Of a DNA stretch of 64,000 bases, positions 34,815 through 44,918 are shown in pieces. Made by a program: the position numbers and the translations under genes. The DNA is from a bacterium. Lineage in GTDB: Bacteria > Electryoneota > Electryoneia > Electryoneales > Electryoneaceae. Each line of letters opens with the position of its first letter. The first letter of the stretch is position 1. The stretch lies in assembly GCA_020444265.1 (NCBI GenBank), contig JAHLLH010000001.1, positions 718,094 through 782,093 of the forward strand, read 5' to 3'. The notes beneath the pieces are model-generated. The model had not been told where the DNA came from. It saw nothing but the letters and a program-made list of their open reading frames with translations, and did not search any database.

Positions 34815-35618
34815 TTAAAACGAGAAGGTTTCGACGTAGACAATCTTGATTTCACGTCCAATTCCCGGGGTTGTCGCATTGACATTCAGGACATCGGTGA
34901 AATCAAACTGAAGGACGAGCGACTGCGCGAATGTCATGCGCAATCCGAGGTTGAGAAAACCACCGGGACCCTCGCCGAACAGATTGTCTTCGAGGTTGTC
35001 ATCCATCGCAAGGTCGTACTCCGCAAGGATCGCCATCTGCTCGTTGATGCTGAAGTCGATTCCGGCGAAGCCATCGATACTCTGCTGATCTTCCGCTTCA
35101 ATCGTGTTGTAGTTCACACCCAGATGCACGCCAAAGCGTCCAAAGTTCGACAACCAGTTGCGTGACATGGCGACAAAACCACCTGGGGCCTTGAAAAGAT
35201 AGCGTTGCGGCCCTTCATACCAGGTGCCGTGGCCTTGCATGTCAAAACCAACCGTCAGCGCGGGAAGAGACATCGACTCTTCAAGGATGCGGTATTTCAC
35301 CATGACGCCGGGCAGTTTGTTGCCTTTAGGGTCGCCATAGCCAATCAAACCATCACCACCATAGGAGATGCCGAACATGAAGCGATTGAAGAGGCCAATC
35401 CCGATCCCCCCCATCGCTCCTCCGTTGCCAAAAGCTGTCAAATCAATCTGGTACTGCCCCTGCTTTAAAACACCAGCGGTGGGTGCGTGCACCACTTGTG
35501 TCATCTCGAGGCTGTTCACATTGTCTGCAACCTGGGCGGATGCCGGTGCGGGGTAAGCCCCAAGAATGCAAGCAAGCAGAAAAAGAATTGTCAAGAGACT
35601 CGCACGTTCAGGACGCAT
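34815..35618 (-). CDS. Predicted outer-membrane beta-barrel protein
   Basis: A 267-residue protein: signal peptide (LLTILFLLACILGAYPAPASA), then about twelve amphipathic strands (QYQIDLTAFGNGGAMGGIGIGLFNRFMFGISYG, FAGIDFSINEQMAILAEYDL) and a terminal aromatic strand IKIVYVETFSF, the usual BAM recognition end. It resembles YjbH-like or uncharacterised barrels from FCB genomes. Start 35618 has GAGGGGG upstream; the open frame before it would bury the signal peptide. It is the first gene of a two-barrel operon. Confidence 0.75.
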   Translation of the reverse strand: MRPERASLLTILFLLACILGAYPAPASAQVADNVNSLEMTQVVHAPTAGVLKQGQYQIDLTAFGNGGAMGGIGIGLFNRFMFGISYGGDGLIGYGDPKGNKLPGVMVKYRILEESMSLPALTVGFDMQGHGTWYEGPQRYLFKAPGGFVAMSRNWLSNFGRFGVHLGVNYNTIEAEDQQSIDGFAGIDFSINEQMAILAEYDLAMDDNLEDNLFGEGPGGFLNLGLRMTFAQSLVLQFDFTDVLNVNATTPGIGREIKIVYVETFSF

Positions 35619-35966
35619 ACGTCCCCCTCGTTTCAAATCAACAACCATCTCAAATGCTCCCCATCGCGGCTTCACTTCCCATTCCCATCGCTGAATATAG
35701 CACTCGCACCCTCTCGGGACCAGACGCAGAAGGACATTTCCCCGCCGTATGGTGGCTTTCTTAGCTCCTCGCTTGCTCTGCGGGAAAGGTGCGACTCATC
35801 CTGAACCAAACCCTCATATCCCCGCTTGCACGCTGTCTGGAGGACACCTACCTTCCAAGGTTCCCCGGCGAGCTTCTAAACTGGAACCGTCATGGGACAT
35901 CAGGAGTAAGGCAATCGAACACTCATAGTAAAATTCTCTAGTTGATCCGAACTGTTTGGAGGCTTT
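35619..35966. other. Gene-free interval between divergent envelope genes
   Basis: About 350 bases between a barrel gene (minus) and a foldase operon (plus). It should hold both promoters, but no convincing -35/-10 pair, hairpin or small gene was seen. Confidence 0.5.
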
Positions 35967-37691
35967 GTGCCCGGCATGATCCGTACTCTTCGCATTCCCA
36001 TCCTCTTGACCATGATCGCGCTGCTTGCTGTCGCATGCAGTAACCCCCGCACCGAACCTGTTCTCGAGGTCGGGGAGAGCTACGAACTCCCGATAGCGTC
36101 CTACGAAGCGCTTGCGGCAAGACGTTTCAACAGCGCGGAAATTGCTGAAACAGAACCTATCAGCAGCCATGAAGCCTACTTGAACGAGATTCTGGTTCGC
36201 CAGCTGAAGGTGATTGACGGACGCCACAAAGGTTATGACCAGGACCCGAAAGTGCAGGAAGACTACGAGCAGGGTCTGCAACGTGCCGCAATCACGAAAT
36301 TGTACAACGATGAAGTTCTTTCCAAGGTGATCCCTGAATCAGAGATGCGTGACTTTTACAAGCACGATACCCATGAAGTCCACGCATCCCATATCCTGAT
36401 CCGCACGGAAGAGGGAACGGATGACGGTAGTAAGAAAGCCTTGATCGATTCAATCTATACCCTCGCCACTACAGGCTCTGACTTTGCTGAGTTGGCTAAC
36501 AAGTACAATGAAGATACCTCCACCCAGCAGGGTGATATCGGTTGGTTTCGTCGCGGTGTGATGGTTCTTCCTTTCGAAGAGGCAGCGTTCGGCCTCAATC
36601 CGGGCGACGTATCCGAACCGGTCAATACTCGTTTCGGTTGGCACATTATCAAGCTGCACGAAAAACGTAAGATTGAAGACCGTCCCTCCTTCGAGGACGA
36701 CAAGGAACGCATCAGCAAACAAATCGCCCGTCAGCGGTCTGAAGAACTCGTCGATCGCGCACAGGAATTCATTGAAGGTCTTCGTGCAGATCGTGACGTG
36801 GAGATCGACACAACTCGACTCGAACAGCTTATGAAAAAGCTTCAAGGACGAGTGACAACACCCGATGTCGTTTCTCTCCTGACCGAGGAGGAGCAAAACC
36901 AGGTGGTGACCACCTTGGATGGTGGGACTATTGAGCTAACCCTTGATGATATGCGCGAAGCAGTTAACCAGATGGCTGGCCGCCTCCGTCGCTTTGATGA
37001 TGTCAGCCAGATGTACGACATCATCAATGGATATGTTGCTCAAAATCACCTCCTCCCCGACGCCGCCCGCAAAGAGGGGTGCTTTGATGACGAAGCAGTT
37101 CTCGAAGCGGCGAAGGATGCCGCGGACCGTCGCATCTACCAGATTGTTCAGCAGAACATCGTTTCTAATCGGATCGAGCCGACGGAAGAACAGCTTCGGG
37201 AGTACTTCGAGGAGCATCCAGAGAAGTACATGATCGATGCACAGTACACCTTGATCGAATGCCTACTGGATGACAAGCAGACGGCAACGGACATCTTCCG
37301 TCGCGCAAGCCAGGGTGAGAACCTTCGTGACCTTGCCAACAAGTATACGAAGCGTGTAACGGTAAAGAACGGAGTATTTGGCCCAATCCGTCGCACCCAG
37401 TACGGTGCAGTAGGCAGGCTTGCATCCGAATCGGAAATCGGGAAGTTGGTCGGTCCGGTTCGCATTGGTAACGACTGGTCCGTCTTCAGGGTGATCTCGA
37501 AAGAGGAACCGAAACTGGACGAGTTCGAGAATGTGAAGTCTCGCGTGCGCAATGATCTACGTATCAAGTTGCGCACCGAACTGGACGAAGCCTGGCTGGA
37601 CAGCCTGAAGCAAAACATTGATTATTCGATCAACTTGAACGTGCTGAAGAAGGCATATCCCAATGCCAAAGCGCCGTCTGACAACAACTAG
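35967..37691 (+). CDS. PpiC/SurA-type peptidyl-prolyl isomerase lipoprotein
   Basis: A 574-residue envelope foldase with lipobox ALLAVAC near the N-terminus. A chaperone part is followed by a parvulin domain at about residues 137-230 (HASHILIRTEEGT, FAELANKYNEDTSTQQGDIGW, PVNTRFGWHIIKLHEKR), which isomerises Xaa-Pro bonds in unfolded outer-membrane proteins. The C-terminal half has a second, degenerate parvulin-like part (MIDAQYTLIECLLDDKQT). The start is GTG with GGAGG upstream; an ATG three codons later is possible. First of three foldase-like genes, overlapping the next by 29 bases. Confidence 0.88.
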   Translation: MPGMIRTLRIPILLTMIALLAVACSNPRTEPVLEVGESYELPIASYEALAARRFNSAEIAETEPISSHEAYLNEILVRQLKVIDGRHKGYDQDPKVQEDYEQGLQRAAITKLYNDEVLSKVIPESEMRDFYKHDTHEVHASHILIRTEEGTDDGSKKALIDSIYTLATTGSDFAELANKYNEDTSTQQGDIGWFRRGVMVLPFEEAAFGLNPGDVSEPVNTRFGWHIIKLHEKRKIEDRPSFEDDKERISKQIARQRSEELVDRAQEFIEGLRADRDVEIDTTRLEQLMKKLQGRVTTPDVVSLLTEEEQNQVVTTLDGGTIELTLDDMREAVNQMAGRLRRFDDVSQMYDIINGYVAQNHLLPDAARKEGCFDDEAVLEAAKDAADRRIYQIVQQNIVSNRIEPTEEQLREYFEEHPEKYMIDAQYTLIECLLDDKQTATDIFRRASQGENLRDLANKYTKRVTVKNGVFGPIRRTQYGAVGRLASESEIGKLVGPVRIGNDWSVFRVISKEEPKLDEFENVKSRVRNDLRIKLRTELDEAWLDSLKQNIDYSINLNVLKKAYPNAKAPSDNN

Positions 37692-38556
37692 CCTACTGAT
37701 CTGGGGTGCACTTGCCACCCTGTTCTTCAGTGGCTGCATCTTCGACCGAAAACCACCCGAAGAATCGATCGCAGTGGTTGGGGAGGACTACCTCACACCG
37801 GAGGATGTCACCCATACGCTCGAAGAGATGGGTCTCGATGCCGACGATCCGATGCTCCGTGCCCAAGTGGTCAACCGCTGGGTGGACCGAAGGATCATGA
37901 TGCACGAAGCAAAACGGCTCGGTTTCCATAAGGACGACAGAATCGCCCGCCGGCTGGAGGAGCTCCAGACGGAGATGGTGATTAATAAATTGATCGAAGA
38001 AGAACTACGGGTGGACGATCCGACTGACGAGGAAGTGGTCACCTACTGGCAGAACCATACGGGTGAGTTCACTCGTGTGACCGACGAGGTCAAGCTGATA
38101 ATCAGCTATGCTCCAACCCGTAACCAGGCGTGGGGCATTCGCAATGGTCTGGACCGTTCAGCAACTGGCAAAGAGCTCAGAGGGCTCTACCCGGAAGTCA
38201 GGATTGACACAACCGGAGCCGTTTCAATCGAACGACTGCCGAAGCGGCTTGTTCGAGCGATTGAACCCTTGCGTTCCGGGCAGGCCTCCCTCCCCTTTGA
38301 GCTGGAAAAGCAGTGGCTGGTAGTGCGACTCGTGGAACGAATCAACAATGGTCGTCCCCGTCCGCTGGACGAGATGATGCCGTCGATTCGCGCCAGGATG
38401 ATCGCTGAAGAACGTGCCAGACGTCAAGTTGCCTATATAGCTGCATTAAGACGTGAAGCGCGTCGGCGCGGAATCGTGGATGTCCGAGTCCCTGGAGAGA
38501 TCGGGATGGACTTGAGCGAAGACGTTGAGCAGGATACGACCGGGAGCAATCCCTAA
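37663..38556 (+). CDS. SurA-like lipoprotein chaperone lacking a clear parvulin domain
   Basis: A 297-residue lipoprotein (lipobox LFFSGC) with a SurA N-terminal-type helical chaperone region: YLTPEDVTHTLEEMGLDADDPMLRAQVVNRWVDRRIMMHEAKRLG. The following part (VKLIISYAPTRNQAWGIRNGL) sits where a parvulin domain should be, but the isomerase signature (SHIL..., FGYH) is missing. It may have kept only chaperone function, or be a divergent isomerase. The ATG lies inside the end of the upstream foldase gene, with GAAGAAGG upstream; translation is likely coupled. A third foldase gene follows after 15 bases. Confidence 0.78.
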   Translation: MPKRRLTTTSLLIWGALATLFFSGCIFDRKPPEESIAVVGEDYLTPEDVTHTLEEMGLDADDPMLRAQVVNRWVDRRIMMHEAKRLGFHKDDRIARRLEELQTEMVINKLIEEELRVDDPTDEEVVTYWQNHTGEFTRVTDEVKLIISYAPTRNQAWGIRNGLDRSATGKELRGLYPEVRIDTTGAVSIERLPKRLVRAIEPLRSGQASLPFELEKQWLVVRLVERINNGRPRPLDEMMPSIRARMIAEERARRQVAYIAALRREARRRGIVDVRVPGEIGMDLSEDVEQDTTGSNP

Positions 38557-38571
38557 CCCAGGAGCACCCCA

Positions 38572-39870
38572 GTGCAGATTTCCAAGTGCTGGATCATATG
38601 CCTGATCGGCCTTGCAGTCATCCTTCCGATGACCACGCAAGCCCAGGAAGCACAAACTGTTGATCGCATCATTGCTGTAGTGAATGAAGAGATCATCCTC
38701 GAGTCTGAAGTGCTGCAGTACGTGCAGGATATCATCCTGCGGAACCGTCAGCAGTACTCTCAGCCCGAGCAAGTGGCCGCTCTCCGCGACCAAGTGCTAA
38801 CGGAGCTAGTCAACCAGAAGATCCTGTTGGCGGCTGCAGAAGCGGACACCAATATTATTGTGGAGGATCGTCAGGTTGACCAGACACTTGACGAGCGGAT
38901 CAACCAGGTACAGCAGGATCTGGGTGGTGAGGAACGGCTTGTCGAGTATTACGGCAAACCAATCCGTCAGATCCGCCGGGAGTTCCGCAAGCAGGTTCGG
39001 GATAACCTGATGGTGGAACGGCTGCGTCAAATGAAGATGGCCAGTGTTTCCGTCACCAAGAGTGAAGTCGAGGATTTCTTCGAGCGGAACAAGGCGAACC
39101 TGCCGACACTGCCGGAACGTGTCCACCTGGCCCACCTTCTCATTCCCATCGAGCCGACCGAAGAGGCAACTGAAGATGCAAAAACGAAGGCTGACAGCCT
39201 GTTTAATCTCCTGTTGACCGGGTCAGATTTCGACCAGCTCTCAATTGAAAACTCGGATGACCGTGCCAGCGGTGCAAAAGGCGGTCTGCTGGGGACTACC
39301 CAGCGTGGTGACCTGGTCCCCGAGTACGAGGAGGTAGCGTTCGGCCTGGAAGAGGGAGAAGTCTCAAGTCCGGTTCGAAGCCGATTCGGCTACCATATCA
39401 TCCGGCTGAACTGGCGTCGTGGTGAAAAGATCAACACCAGCCACATCCTCGTCAAGCTGACTCCTTCCGCGCTTGATGAAGAACGTGCCTTCCTGCAGGC
39501 CCAGGACCTACGTACTCGGATCCTCGAGGGCGATGACTTTGCTGAGTTGGCGAAAGAATTCTCCAGCGACGAGGAAACGGCGAAGGATGGCGGCGACCTG
39601 GGTTGGTTCGATGTGCCCCAGATGCCGGAAGAATTCCGCATCGTCACTCGTGACCTGAATCCGGGTGAATTGACGGAGCCCTTCAAAAGCCGTGTCGGAG
39701 TTCATATCGTCAAAGTGATCGACCGCGAGAAACCTCGAGCCCCCGGTTTGAAAGAAGATTGGGACCGTCTCAGCAGAATGGCCCTGATGGAGAAGCAGGA
39801 CCGTATGTACCAGGAGTGGATTACCGAGAAGCGAAAAGATGTCTACATCGAGGAATTCACCTCGAACTAG
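38572..39870 (+). CDS. surA: SurA-type periplasmic chaperone with two parvulin domains
   Basis: A 432-residue protein with a signal peptide (CLIGLAVILPMTTQAQ) and the classical SurA layout. The N-terminal chaperone domain (VDRIIAVVNEEIILESEVLQYV, LRDQVLTELVNQKILLAAAEA) is followed by parvulin 1 (RVHLAHLLIPIEPT ... SRFGYHIIRLNWRR) and parvulin 2 (INTSHILVKLTP ... SRVGVHIVKVIDRE), then a C-terminal helix. It escorts outer-membrane proteins through the periplasm to BAM. The start is GTG with CAGGAG upstream. It ends the three-gene foldase operon, and a terminator follows. Confidence 0.92.
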   Translation: MQISKCWIICLIGLAVILPMTTQAQEAQTVDRIIAVVNEEIILESEVLQYVQDIILRNRQQYSQPEQVAALRDQVLTELVNQKILLAAAEADTNIIVEDRQVDQTLDERINQVQQDLGGEERLVEYYGKPIRQIRREFRKQVRDNLMVERLRQMKMASVSVTKSEVEDFFERNKANLPTLPERVHLAHLLIPIEPTEEATEDAKTKADSLFNLLLTGSDFDQLSIENSDDRASGAKGGLLGTTQRGDLVPEYEEVAFGLEEGEVSSPVRSRFGYHIIRLNWRRGEKINTSHILVKLTPSALDEERAFLQAQDLRTRILEGDDFAELAKEFSSDEETAKDGGDLGWFDVPQMPEEFRIVTRDLNPGELTEPFKSRVGVHIVKVIDREKPRAPGLKEDWDRLSRMALMEKQDRMYQEWITEKRKDVYIEEFTSN

Positions 39871-39891
39871 TCCTAACGCTCTAACTATCTG

Positions 39892-39926
39892 ACCCGGGCA
39901 ATCCAGTTGTCCGGGTTTATTCTTTT
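39892..39926 (+). terminator. Terminator of the foldase operon
   Basis: ACCCGGGCAA (39892-39901) pairs with TTGTCCGGGT (39907-39916) with one G-T pair and a 5-base loop, then TTATTCTTTT. Confidence 0.85.
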
Positions 39927-39978
39927 CATCCATTATCTTCTCAATTGCACTCAGTACGAAGACAACATTGGATCTACA

Positions 39979-40386
39979 ATGGCCGCTGCACACGGAACCC
40001 TGCATCACATCGAACTTTACGTCAGTAGCCTGAAAAAGTCTCGACAGTTCTACCAGTGGTTGCTGGAGGATAAACTCAGGTATACCCTCTTCCAGGAATG
40101 GGAAAATGGCATCAGCTTCAGGCTGGGCGACACATACATCGTGCTGGTTCAAACTGAATCTGATTATCTAGCAGGTCCATTTCACCGTAAACAGACAGGA
40201 CTTAACCATCTCGCTTTTCATGTAGAAAGCAGAGAGGTTGTGGATAGCCTTACAGAAGAATGCCAGCAACGACTGATTCCCATCCTGTATGCGGATCGTC
40301 ACCCCTTCGCTGGTGGACCAGATCATTATGCGCTCTACATCGAGGACCCGGATCGAATCAAACTGGAACTAGTCGCCCCTGAATGA
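39979..40386 (+). CDS. VOC-superfamily (glyoxalase-like) protein
   Basis: A 135-residue protein with paired beta-alpha-beta-beta-beta modules: HHIELYVSSLKKSRQFYQWLL in the first, GLNHLAFHVES and YALYIEDPDRIKLELVAPE in the second. Possible metal ligands are His9/His10, His in NHLAFH and Glu in KLELV, as in glyoxalase I, dioxygenases and fosfomycin-resistance proteins. The short length and missing specific motifs prevent naming a substrate. ATG 39979 has only a weak ribosome site. It is isolated between terminators. Confidence 0.8.
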   Translation: MAAAHGTLHHIELYVSSLKKSRQFYQWLLEDKLRYTLFQEWENGISFRLGDTYIVLVQTESDYLAGPFHRKQTGLNHLAFHVESREVVDSLTEECQQRLIPILYADRHPFAGGPDHYALYIEDPDRIKLELVAPE

Positions 40387-40388
40387 AA

Positions 40389-40418
40389 AAATGCCGACCC
40401 TGAAGAGGGTCGGCATTT
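40389..40418. terminator. Bidirectional terminator
   Basis: A 12-bp perfect stem (40389-40400 with 40407-40418), A-rich before and T-rich after, between the VOC gene and the convergent aconitase gene. Confidence 0.9.
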
Positions 40419-40436
40419 GATTAATCAGCAAACAAA

Positions 40437-43145
40437 TCAAGCGTTCAACTGACGCAGAACAGTCTGCAAGATCCCGCCGTTGCGGTAGTATTGCAACTCA
40501 ACCGGGGTGTCAAGACGAACAAGAAGCGGAACTGTCTTCATCGTTCCATCCTCAGCAGTCACCACCAACTCAACTTCCTGTCCCGGCTTCAAGTTGTCAT
40601 CGAGACCATTTAAGGAATAAGTTTCCTTACCAGAAATCCCGAGGCTGGTCCAACTATCGCCCTCTTTGAACTGCAAAGGCAGAACACCCATGCCAACGAG
40701 GTTCGAACGGTGGATTCGCTCATAGCTTTGTGCGACGACCGCACGGACGCCCAGCAGGTAGGTGCCCTTTGCAGCCCAGTCACGGCTCGAGCCGGTACCA
40801 TATTCCTTGCCCGCGAAAATGACCAGTGGTGTCCCCTGCTCTTTGTATTTGAGCGAGGCATCGTAAATGGTCATCTCTTGATCGGCCGGCTGGTAGCGTG
40901 TGAACCCACCCTCGGTGCCGGGAGCAAGCTGGTTCTTCAGTCGGATGTTGGCGAAAGTGCCTCGGACCATGACACGGTCATTGCCGCGACGGCTACCGTA
41001 GCTATTGAATTCCTTCCACTCAACACCATTCTCATTCAGGTAAGATGCCGCAGGCGAAGTACGCGCGATGTTACCCGCCGGGCTGATGTGGTCGGTGGTC
41101 ACCGAATCGCCCAGTAGGGCGAGGCAGCGTGCCTGTTTAATCGGCTGGATCGGTTGCACATCAACAGTCAGATCGACAAAGAAAGGCGGTTCCTGGATAT
41201 AGGTCGACTTCGGATCCCAATCGTAGATGGCCGAATCACCGGACTGAATCTTGTTCCATTCCTCGTTGCTATCCCAGACATTGCCATACTGGTGACGGAA
41301 CATCTCCGGATCGAGGAAATCATGAATCGCCTGCTTCACCTCGCTATTCGTCGGCCAGATATCCTTCAGGTAGACCGGACCATTGGCCCCTACCCCGATG
41401 GGCTCGCTATCAAAGTCGATGTCGACACGTCCTGCGAGGGCATACGCGACGACCAACGGCGGGCTGGCAAGGTAATTAGCGCGGGTATGCGGGTTGACAC
41501 GACCTTCGAAGTTACGGTTACCTGAAAGCACTGCTGCGGCGACCAGGTCGCCTTCCTGGATAGCGCTGACCACCTCTTCCGGTAGGGGGCCGCTGTTGCC
41601 AATACAGGTCGTGCAGCCATAGCCAACCGTATGGAAGTTCACCTTCTCGAGGTATTCTGTCAGCCCGGCTTTATCGAGGTAGTCGGTCACCACCTTCGAA
41701 CCAGGTGCGAGGCTTGTCTTCACCCATGGTTTTGCAGAGAGTCCCGCTTCCACCGCTTTCTTCGCGAGTAGGCCGGCGCCGATCAGAACCGAAGGGTTTG
41801 AGGTGTTGGTGCAGCTTGTGATAGCAGCGATTACAAGGCTGCCATGCTTCAAGGTCGCAGTGTCGCCGTTGTTCTTGTAAGTTCCGGTCGCATCAAGCTG
41901 AGTCGGGGAAAGCTCAAACCCACGCTCCTTGATAGGAGCAGTCAGGCTCTCGTTGAAGCTCTTCTTCATCGACTTGAGAGCAACACGGTCCTGAGGACGT
42001 TTCGGACCTGCGAGGGCGACTTCCACACCCGCAAGGTCGAGCTCGAGCTGGTGCGAATAATCGGCATCCGCGGCGGCATCATCACGCCACAGCATGTTTT
42101 CTTTACAGTAGGCTTCTACACGGGCTACCTCGGCATCCGTACGACCTGTAAAACGCATGTAACGTAGCGTTTCATCGTCCACAGGGAAGAAGCCAACCGT
42201 CGCACCGTATTCCGGGGCCATGTTCGAGATGGTGGCACGATCCGGCAAGGTTAGATTGGCAAGGCCGGGACCGTAGAACTCGACAAATTTTCCTACCACA
42301 CCATGTGCACGCAGCATCTCGGTCACTTTCAGCACCAGGTCGGTAGCTGTGGCACCTTCCGCCAGTTTACCGGTCAACTTCATGCCAACCACTTCCGGCT
42401 GCAGCATGTAGATGGGCTGGCCAAGCATTACCGCTTCCGCTTCGATACCACCGACACCCCAGCCAACCACACCGAGACCATTGATCATCGTCGTGTGACT
42501 GTCGGTCCCAACGAGGGTATCCGGCAGGGCAGTCATCTCGCCATCCTGATCCATCACCTGGACTACCTTGGCGAGGTATTCGAGGTTGACCTGGTGGACG
42601 ATACCCGTTGCAGGCGGGACGACACGGAAATTGTCGAACGCCTTGGCTCCCCAACGAAGGAACTCATAGCGTTCACGATTTCGCTCGAATTCTTTCTCCG
42701 CATTGTACATCAGCGCGAATTTGCTGCCGAACTGATCGACCTGCACCGAGTGGTCAATCACGAGATCGACGGGAACCAGCGGGTTGATCTTCGTCGGATC
42801 TCCACCGAGCCGGTTCATTGCAGAACGAAGTGCCGCGAGGTCGACGACAGCGGGAACGCCTGTAAAGTCCTGCAAAATAACTCGAGCCGGTTTGAAAGGC
42901 AGCTCGCTCTTTTCAGGTGAGGCGGCATTCCAGTTGGCAAGACTACGGATGTGCTCTTCGGTCACAATAAAATCATCCTGCGTGCGAAGTAGAGCTTCCA
43001 GCAGAATGCGAATGGTGAAAGGAAGGCGACTAACCGTGCCAACACCTTTTTCTTCCAGCGTTTTCAGTCGGTAGTAGCTAACCTTGCCTTCCGGCAGAGA
43101 TAGTGTCGATTTTGTTCCGAATGCATCCAGGGTCTTGCCAGGCAT
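40437..43145 (-). CDS. acnA: Aconitate hydratase A
   Basis: A 902-residue AcnA/IRP-type aconitase interconverting citrate and isocitrate in the TCA cycle. The [4Fe-4S] cysteines are seen in [12 protein letters not shown] and in [14 protein letters not shown]. The N-terminal region has [15 protein letters not shown] and [14 protein letters not shown]; the C-terminal swivelling domain carries [14 protein letters not shown]. Length fits the 890-900 of this class. AAAGGGGGC precedes the start. Monocistronic, divergent from motAB. Confidence 0.97.
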   Translation of the reverse strand: MPGKTLDAFGTKSTLSLPEGKVSYYRLKTLEEKGVGTVSRLPFTIRILLEALLRTQDDFIVTEEHIRSLANWNAASPEKSELPFKPARVILQDFTGVPAVVDLAALRSAMNRLGGDPTKINPLVPVDLVIDHSVQVDQFGSKFALMYNAEKEFERNRERYEFLRWGAKAFDNFRVVPPATGIVHQVNLEYLAKVVQVMDQDGEMTALPDTLVGTDSHTTMINGLGVVGWGVGGIEAEAVMLGQPIYMLQPEVVGMKLTGKLAEGATATDLVLKVTEMLRAHGVVGKFVEFYGPGLANLTLPDRATISNMAPEYGATVGFFPVDDETLRYMRFTGRTDAEVARVEAYCKENMLWRDDAAADADYSHQLELDLAGVEVALAGPKRPQDRVALKSMKKSFNESLTAPIKERGFELSPTQLDATGTYKNNGDTATLKHGSLVIAAITSCTNTSNPSVLIGAGLLAKKAVEAGLSAKPWVKTSLAPGSKVVTDYLDKAGLTEYLEKVNFHTVGYGCTTCIGNSGPLPEEVVSAIQEGDLVAAAVLSGNRNFEGRVNPHTRANYLASPPLVVAYALAGRVDIDFDSEPIGVGANGPVYLKDIWPTNSEVKQAIHDFLDPEMFRHQYGNVWDSNEEWNKIQSGDSAIYDWDPKSTYIQEPPFFVDLTVDVQPIQPIKQARCLALLGDSVTTDHISPAGNIARTSPAASYLNENGVEWKEFNSYGSRRGNDRVMVRGTFANIRLKNQLAPGTEGGFTRYQPADQEMTIYDASLKYKEQGTPLVIFAGKEYGTGSSRDWAAKGTYLLGVRAVVAQSYERIHRSNLVGMGVLPLQFKEGDSWTSLGISGKETYSLNGLDDNLKPGQEVELVVTAEDGTMKTVPLLVRLDTPVELQYYRNGGILQTVLRQLNA

Positions 43146-43307
43146 GTAGTGCCCCCTTTTCAGCGGGTTGCGGAAAGTGGTTGCTAAGGTCCATCAGGAC
43201 CGGTACTTTTGGACTCGAAAGATACGCTTTTCCCCCGCCTGCGTTCAAGGCAGACAGCAGAACGAATCAGCGGTTCGGAACCAATTGTCTGCCTCCTGGC
43301 GACCGGG

Positions 43308-43327
43308 GGAGATGACGTTACATCTCC
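43308..43327 (+). promoter_or_regulatory. Hairpin in the motA leader
   Basis: GGAGATG (43308-43314) pairs with CATCTCC (43321-43327) around ACGTTA, 28 bases before the motA start. A wider inverted repeat GGCAGACA/TGTCTGCC lies at 43249-43256 and 43286-43293. No T-run follows; these could be operator or leader structures. No FliA box was found. Confidence 0.3.
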
Positions 43328-43355
43328 TGATCTTAACGGGATTTTGGAGGAGTGC

Positions 43356-44171
43356 ATGCGTTTCATCGGAATCCTCGGCGTGCTGATCGGCATCTTCCTC
43401 ATCGGTGGAGCGATCTACATCGGGATCAATGACATTGAATTCCTGACGATTCCGGCAGCCTGGGGGATCTTCGTCAACATTCCGGCCATGATGATCGTGC
43501 TCGGAGGGGCTCTCGCCGCCACCATGGTCGCTTTTCAGTCCAACACACTCCAGGTGGTATTCCGAAGTCTTTGGGTTGTCGCTTCGCGTCGACCACCGGA
43601 TTTCGAAGGCCAGAGACGAGCCATTGTCATCCTCGCCAGCCGAGCCACGCAGGGCAATGTCGAAATTGAAAAGATGGTGCGTTCCGCTCGCAACCCCTTC
43701 CTCAGGGATGGGATTCAGATGTTGGCGGATAACTACAGCCTGGAAGAAATCGCGGAAATCCTTGGTCAGCGGATTGAATTCAGGATGCGCAAGGAACAGG
43801 CAGACGCCGAGGTGATTCGCACCATCGGCCGCTTCTGCCCCGCTTTCGGGATGGCGGGAACCATCATCGGCCTGATCAACATGCTGGCGAACCTCAGTCT
43901 CGAGGGCGATGCCACCGCCACCATCGGCTCCGACATGGCAGTTGCGCTGGTGACCACTTTTTACGGGCTCATCCTCGCCTACCTCCTCTTCATTCCCCTC
44001 GCCGTCAAATTGGAGAAACGGACAGAAGAGGAGATTCAGCTGATGCAGATGATCATCGACTCGATCCGTATGATCAAGGAACAGTGGCATCCGCGTAAGG
44101 TTGAGGACTACCTCAACAGCTACCTGCCGCCCGCGAAGCGGACCAAACTAAGACGTCTCCCGGTCCGGTAA
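43356..44171 (+). CDS. motA: Flagellar motor stator protein MotA
   Basis: A 271-residue MotA/PomA with four membrane helices: residues 2-22 and 31-55, then a long cytoplasmic loop with charged residues (MRKEQADAEVIRTIGRFC), then CPAFGMAGTIIGLINML containing the conserved proline of helix 3, and MAVALVTTFYGLILAYLLFIPLA. It forms the ion-driven stator with MotB. TTTTGGAGG precedes the ATG at 43356; earlier in-frame codons are not supported. motB follows 12 bases later. Confidence 0.94.
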   Translation: MRFIGILGVLIGIFLIGGAIYIGINDIEFLTIPAAWGIFVNIPAMMIVLGGALAATMVAFQSNTLQVVFRSLWVVASRRPPDFEGQRRAIVILASRATQGNVEIEKMVRSARNPFLRDGIQMLADNYSLEEIAEILGQRIEFRMRKEQADAEVIRTIGRFCPAFGMAGTIIGLINMLANLSLEGDATATIGSDMAVALVTTFYGLILAYLLFIPLAVKLEKRTEEEIQLMQMIIDSIRMIKEQWHPRKVEDYLNSYLPPAKRTKLRRLPVR

Positions 44172-44183
44172 GGAGCTCCTGTC

Positions 44184-44894
44184 ATGATGTGGAACCAATC
44201 GAAGCGGAAGGGCTTCAGCGGCCAGAAGCCAAAAGAGGATGATGACGCCTGGGCGATGACCTATGGCGACATGATGAGCTTGCTGCTCGTTTTCTTCATC
44301 CTGATTGTAGCCATCTCAACCGTTGACCCGGTCCGTATGCAACAGGTCTCCCAGCAGTTGCGTGAATCGATCGGTGGCAAGGAAGAGGATGTCCCGACAC
44401 TGAAAGAGATTGAGCAGGAACTGAAGGAGAGTATTTCTCAGTTGCAGATTGAAGAGGTGGTGGCGGTCAGCCGTGACAAAAACGGTGTCTCGCTGGTCAT
44501 GCGTGGCGAATCGTTCTTCCCGTCCGGCAGCGCCACCCTCTACCCAGGCACCGCCTCATTCCTGAACGAGGTCGCCTGGCAGATTCAGAAGAACCCCTAT
44601 ATGATTTCGGTCGAGGGACATTCGGACAACATCCCCATCTCGACCAGCCTCTTCCCCTCGAACTGGGAACTCAGCGGGGCACGTGCAGGAGCCGTGGTCC
44701 GTTACTTCGAATCACGGGGGATTCGCCGCTCACGGATGCGGATCATCGGTTGGGCGGATGCCAAGCCAGTTGATCCGGACGTCGGCAACAGCACCCCGCA
44801 GGCACGTGCTCAAAACCGTCGTGTCGTCATCACCTTCCTCAACGAGTTCGCCGAACGCAGCGTGGACAGTGCGTATATCCCAAGCCAACCTTGA
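44184..44894 (+). CDS. motB: Flagellar motor stator protein MotB
   Basis: A 236-residue MotB: one membrane helix with the ion-carrying Asp29 (MTYGDMMSLLLVFFILIV), a plug and linker, and a C-terminal OmpA-like peptidoglycan-binding domain (FFPSGSATLYPGTASFLNEV, VEGHSDNIPI, ELSGARAGAVVRYF, NRRVVITF). AAGGAG precedes the start. It works with MotA to turn the filament built from the flagellins at 3-5.6 kb. The T9SS-tagged glycosidase gene follows 24 bases later and may be co-transcribed. Confidence 0.95.
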   Translation: MMWNQSKRKGFSGQKPKEDDDAWAMTYGDMMSLLLVFFILIVAISTVDPVRMQQVSQQLRESIGGKEEDVPTLKEIEQELKESISQLQIEEVVAVSRDKNGVSLVMRGESFFPSGSATLYPGTASFLNEVAWQIQKNPYMISVEGHSDNIPISTSLFPSNWELSGARAGAVVRYFESRGIRRSRMRIIGWADAKPVDPDVGNSTPQARAQNRRVVITFLNEFAERSVDSAYIPSQP

Positions 44895-44918
44895 TGGTCC
44901 TTTTGAAGGAATCCAGCC

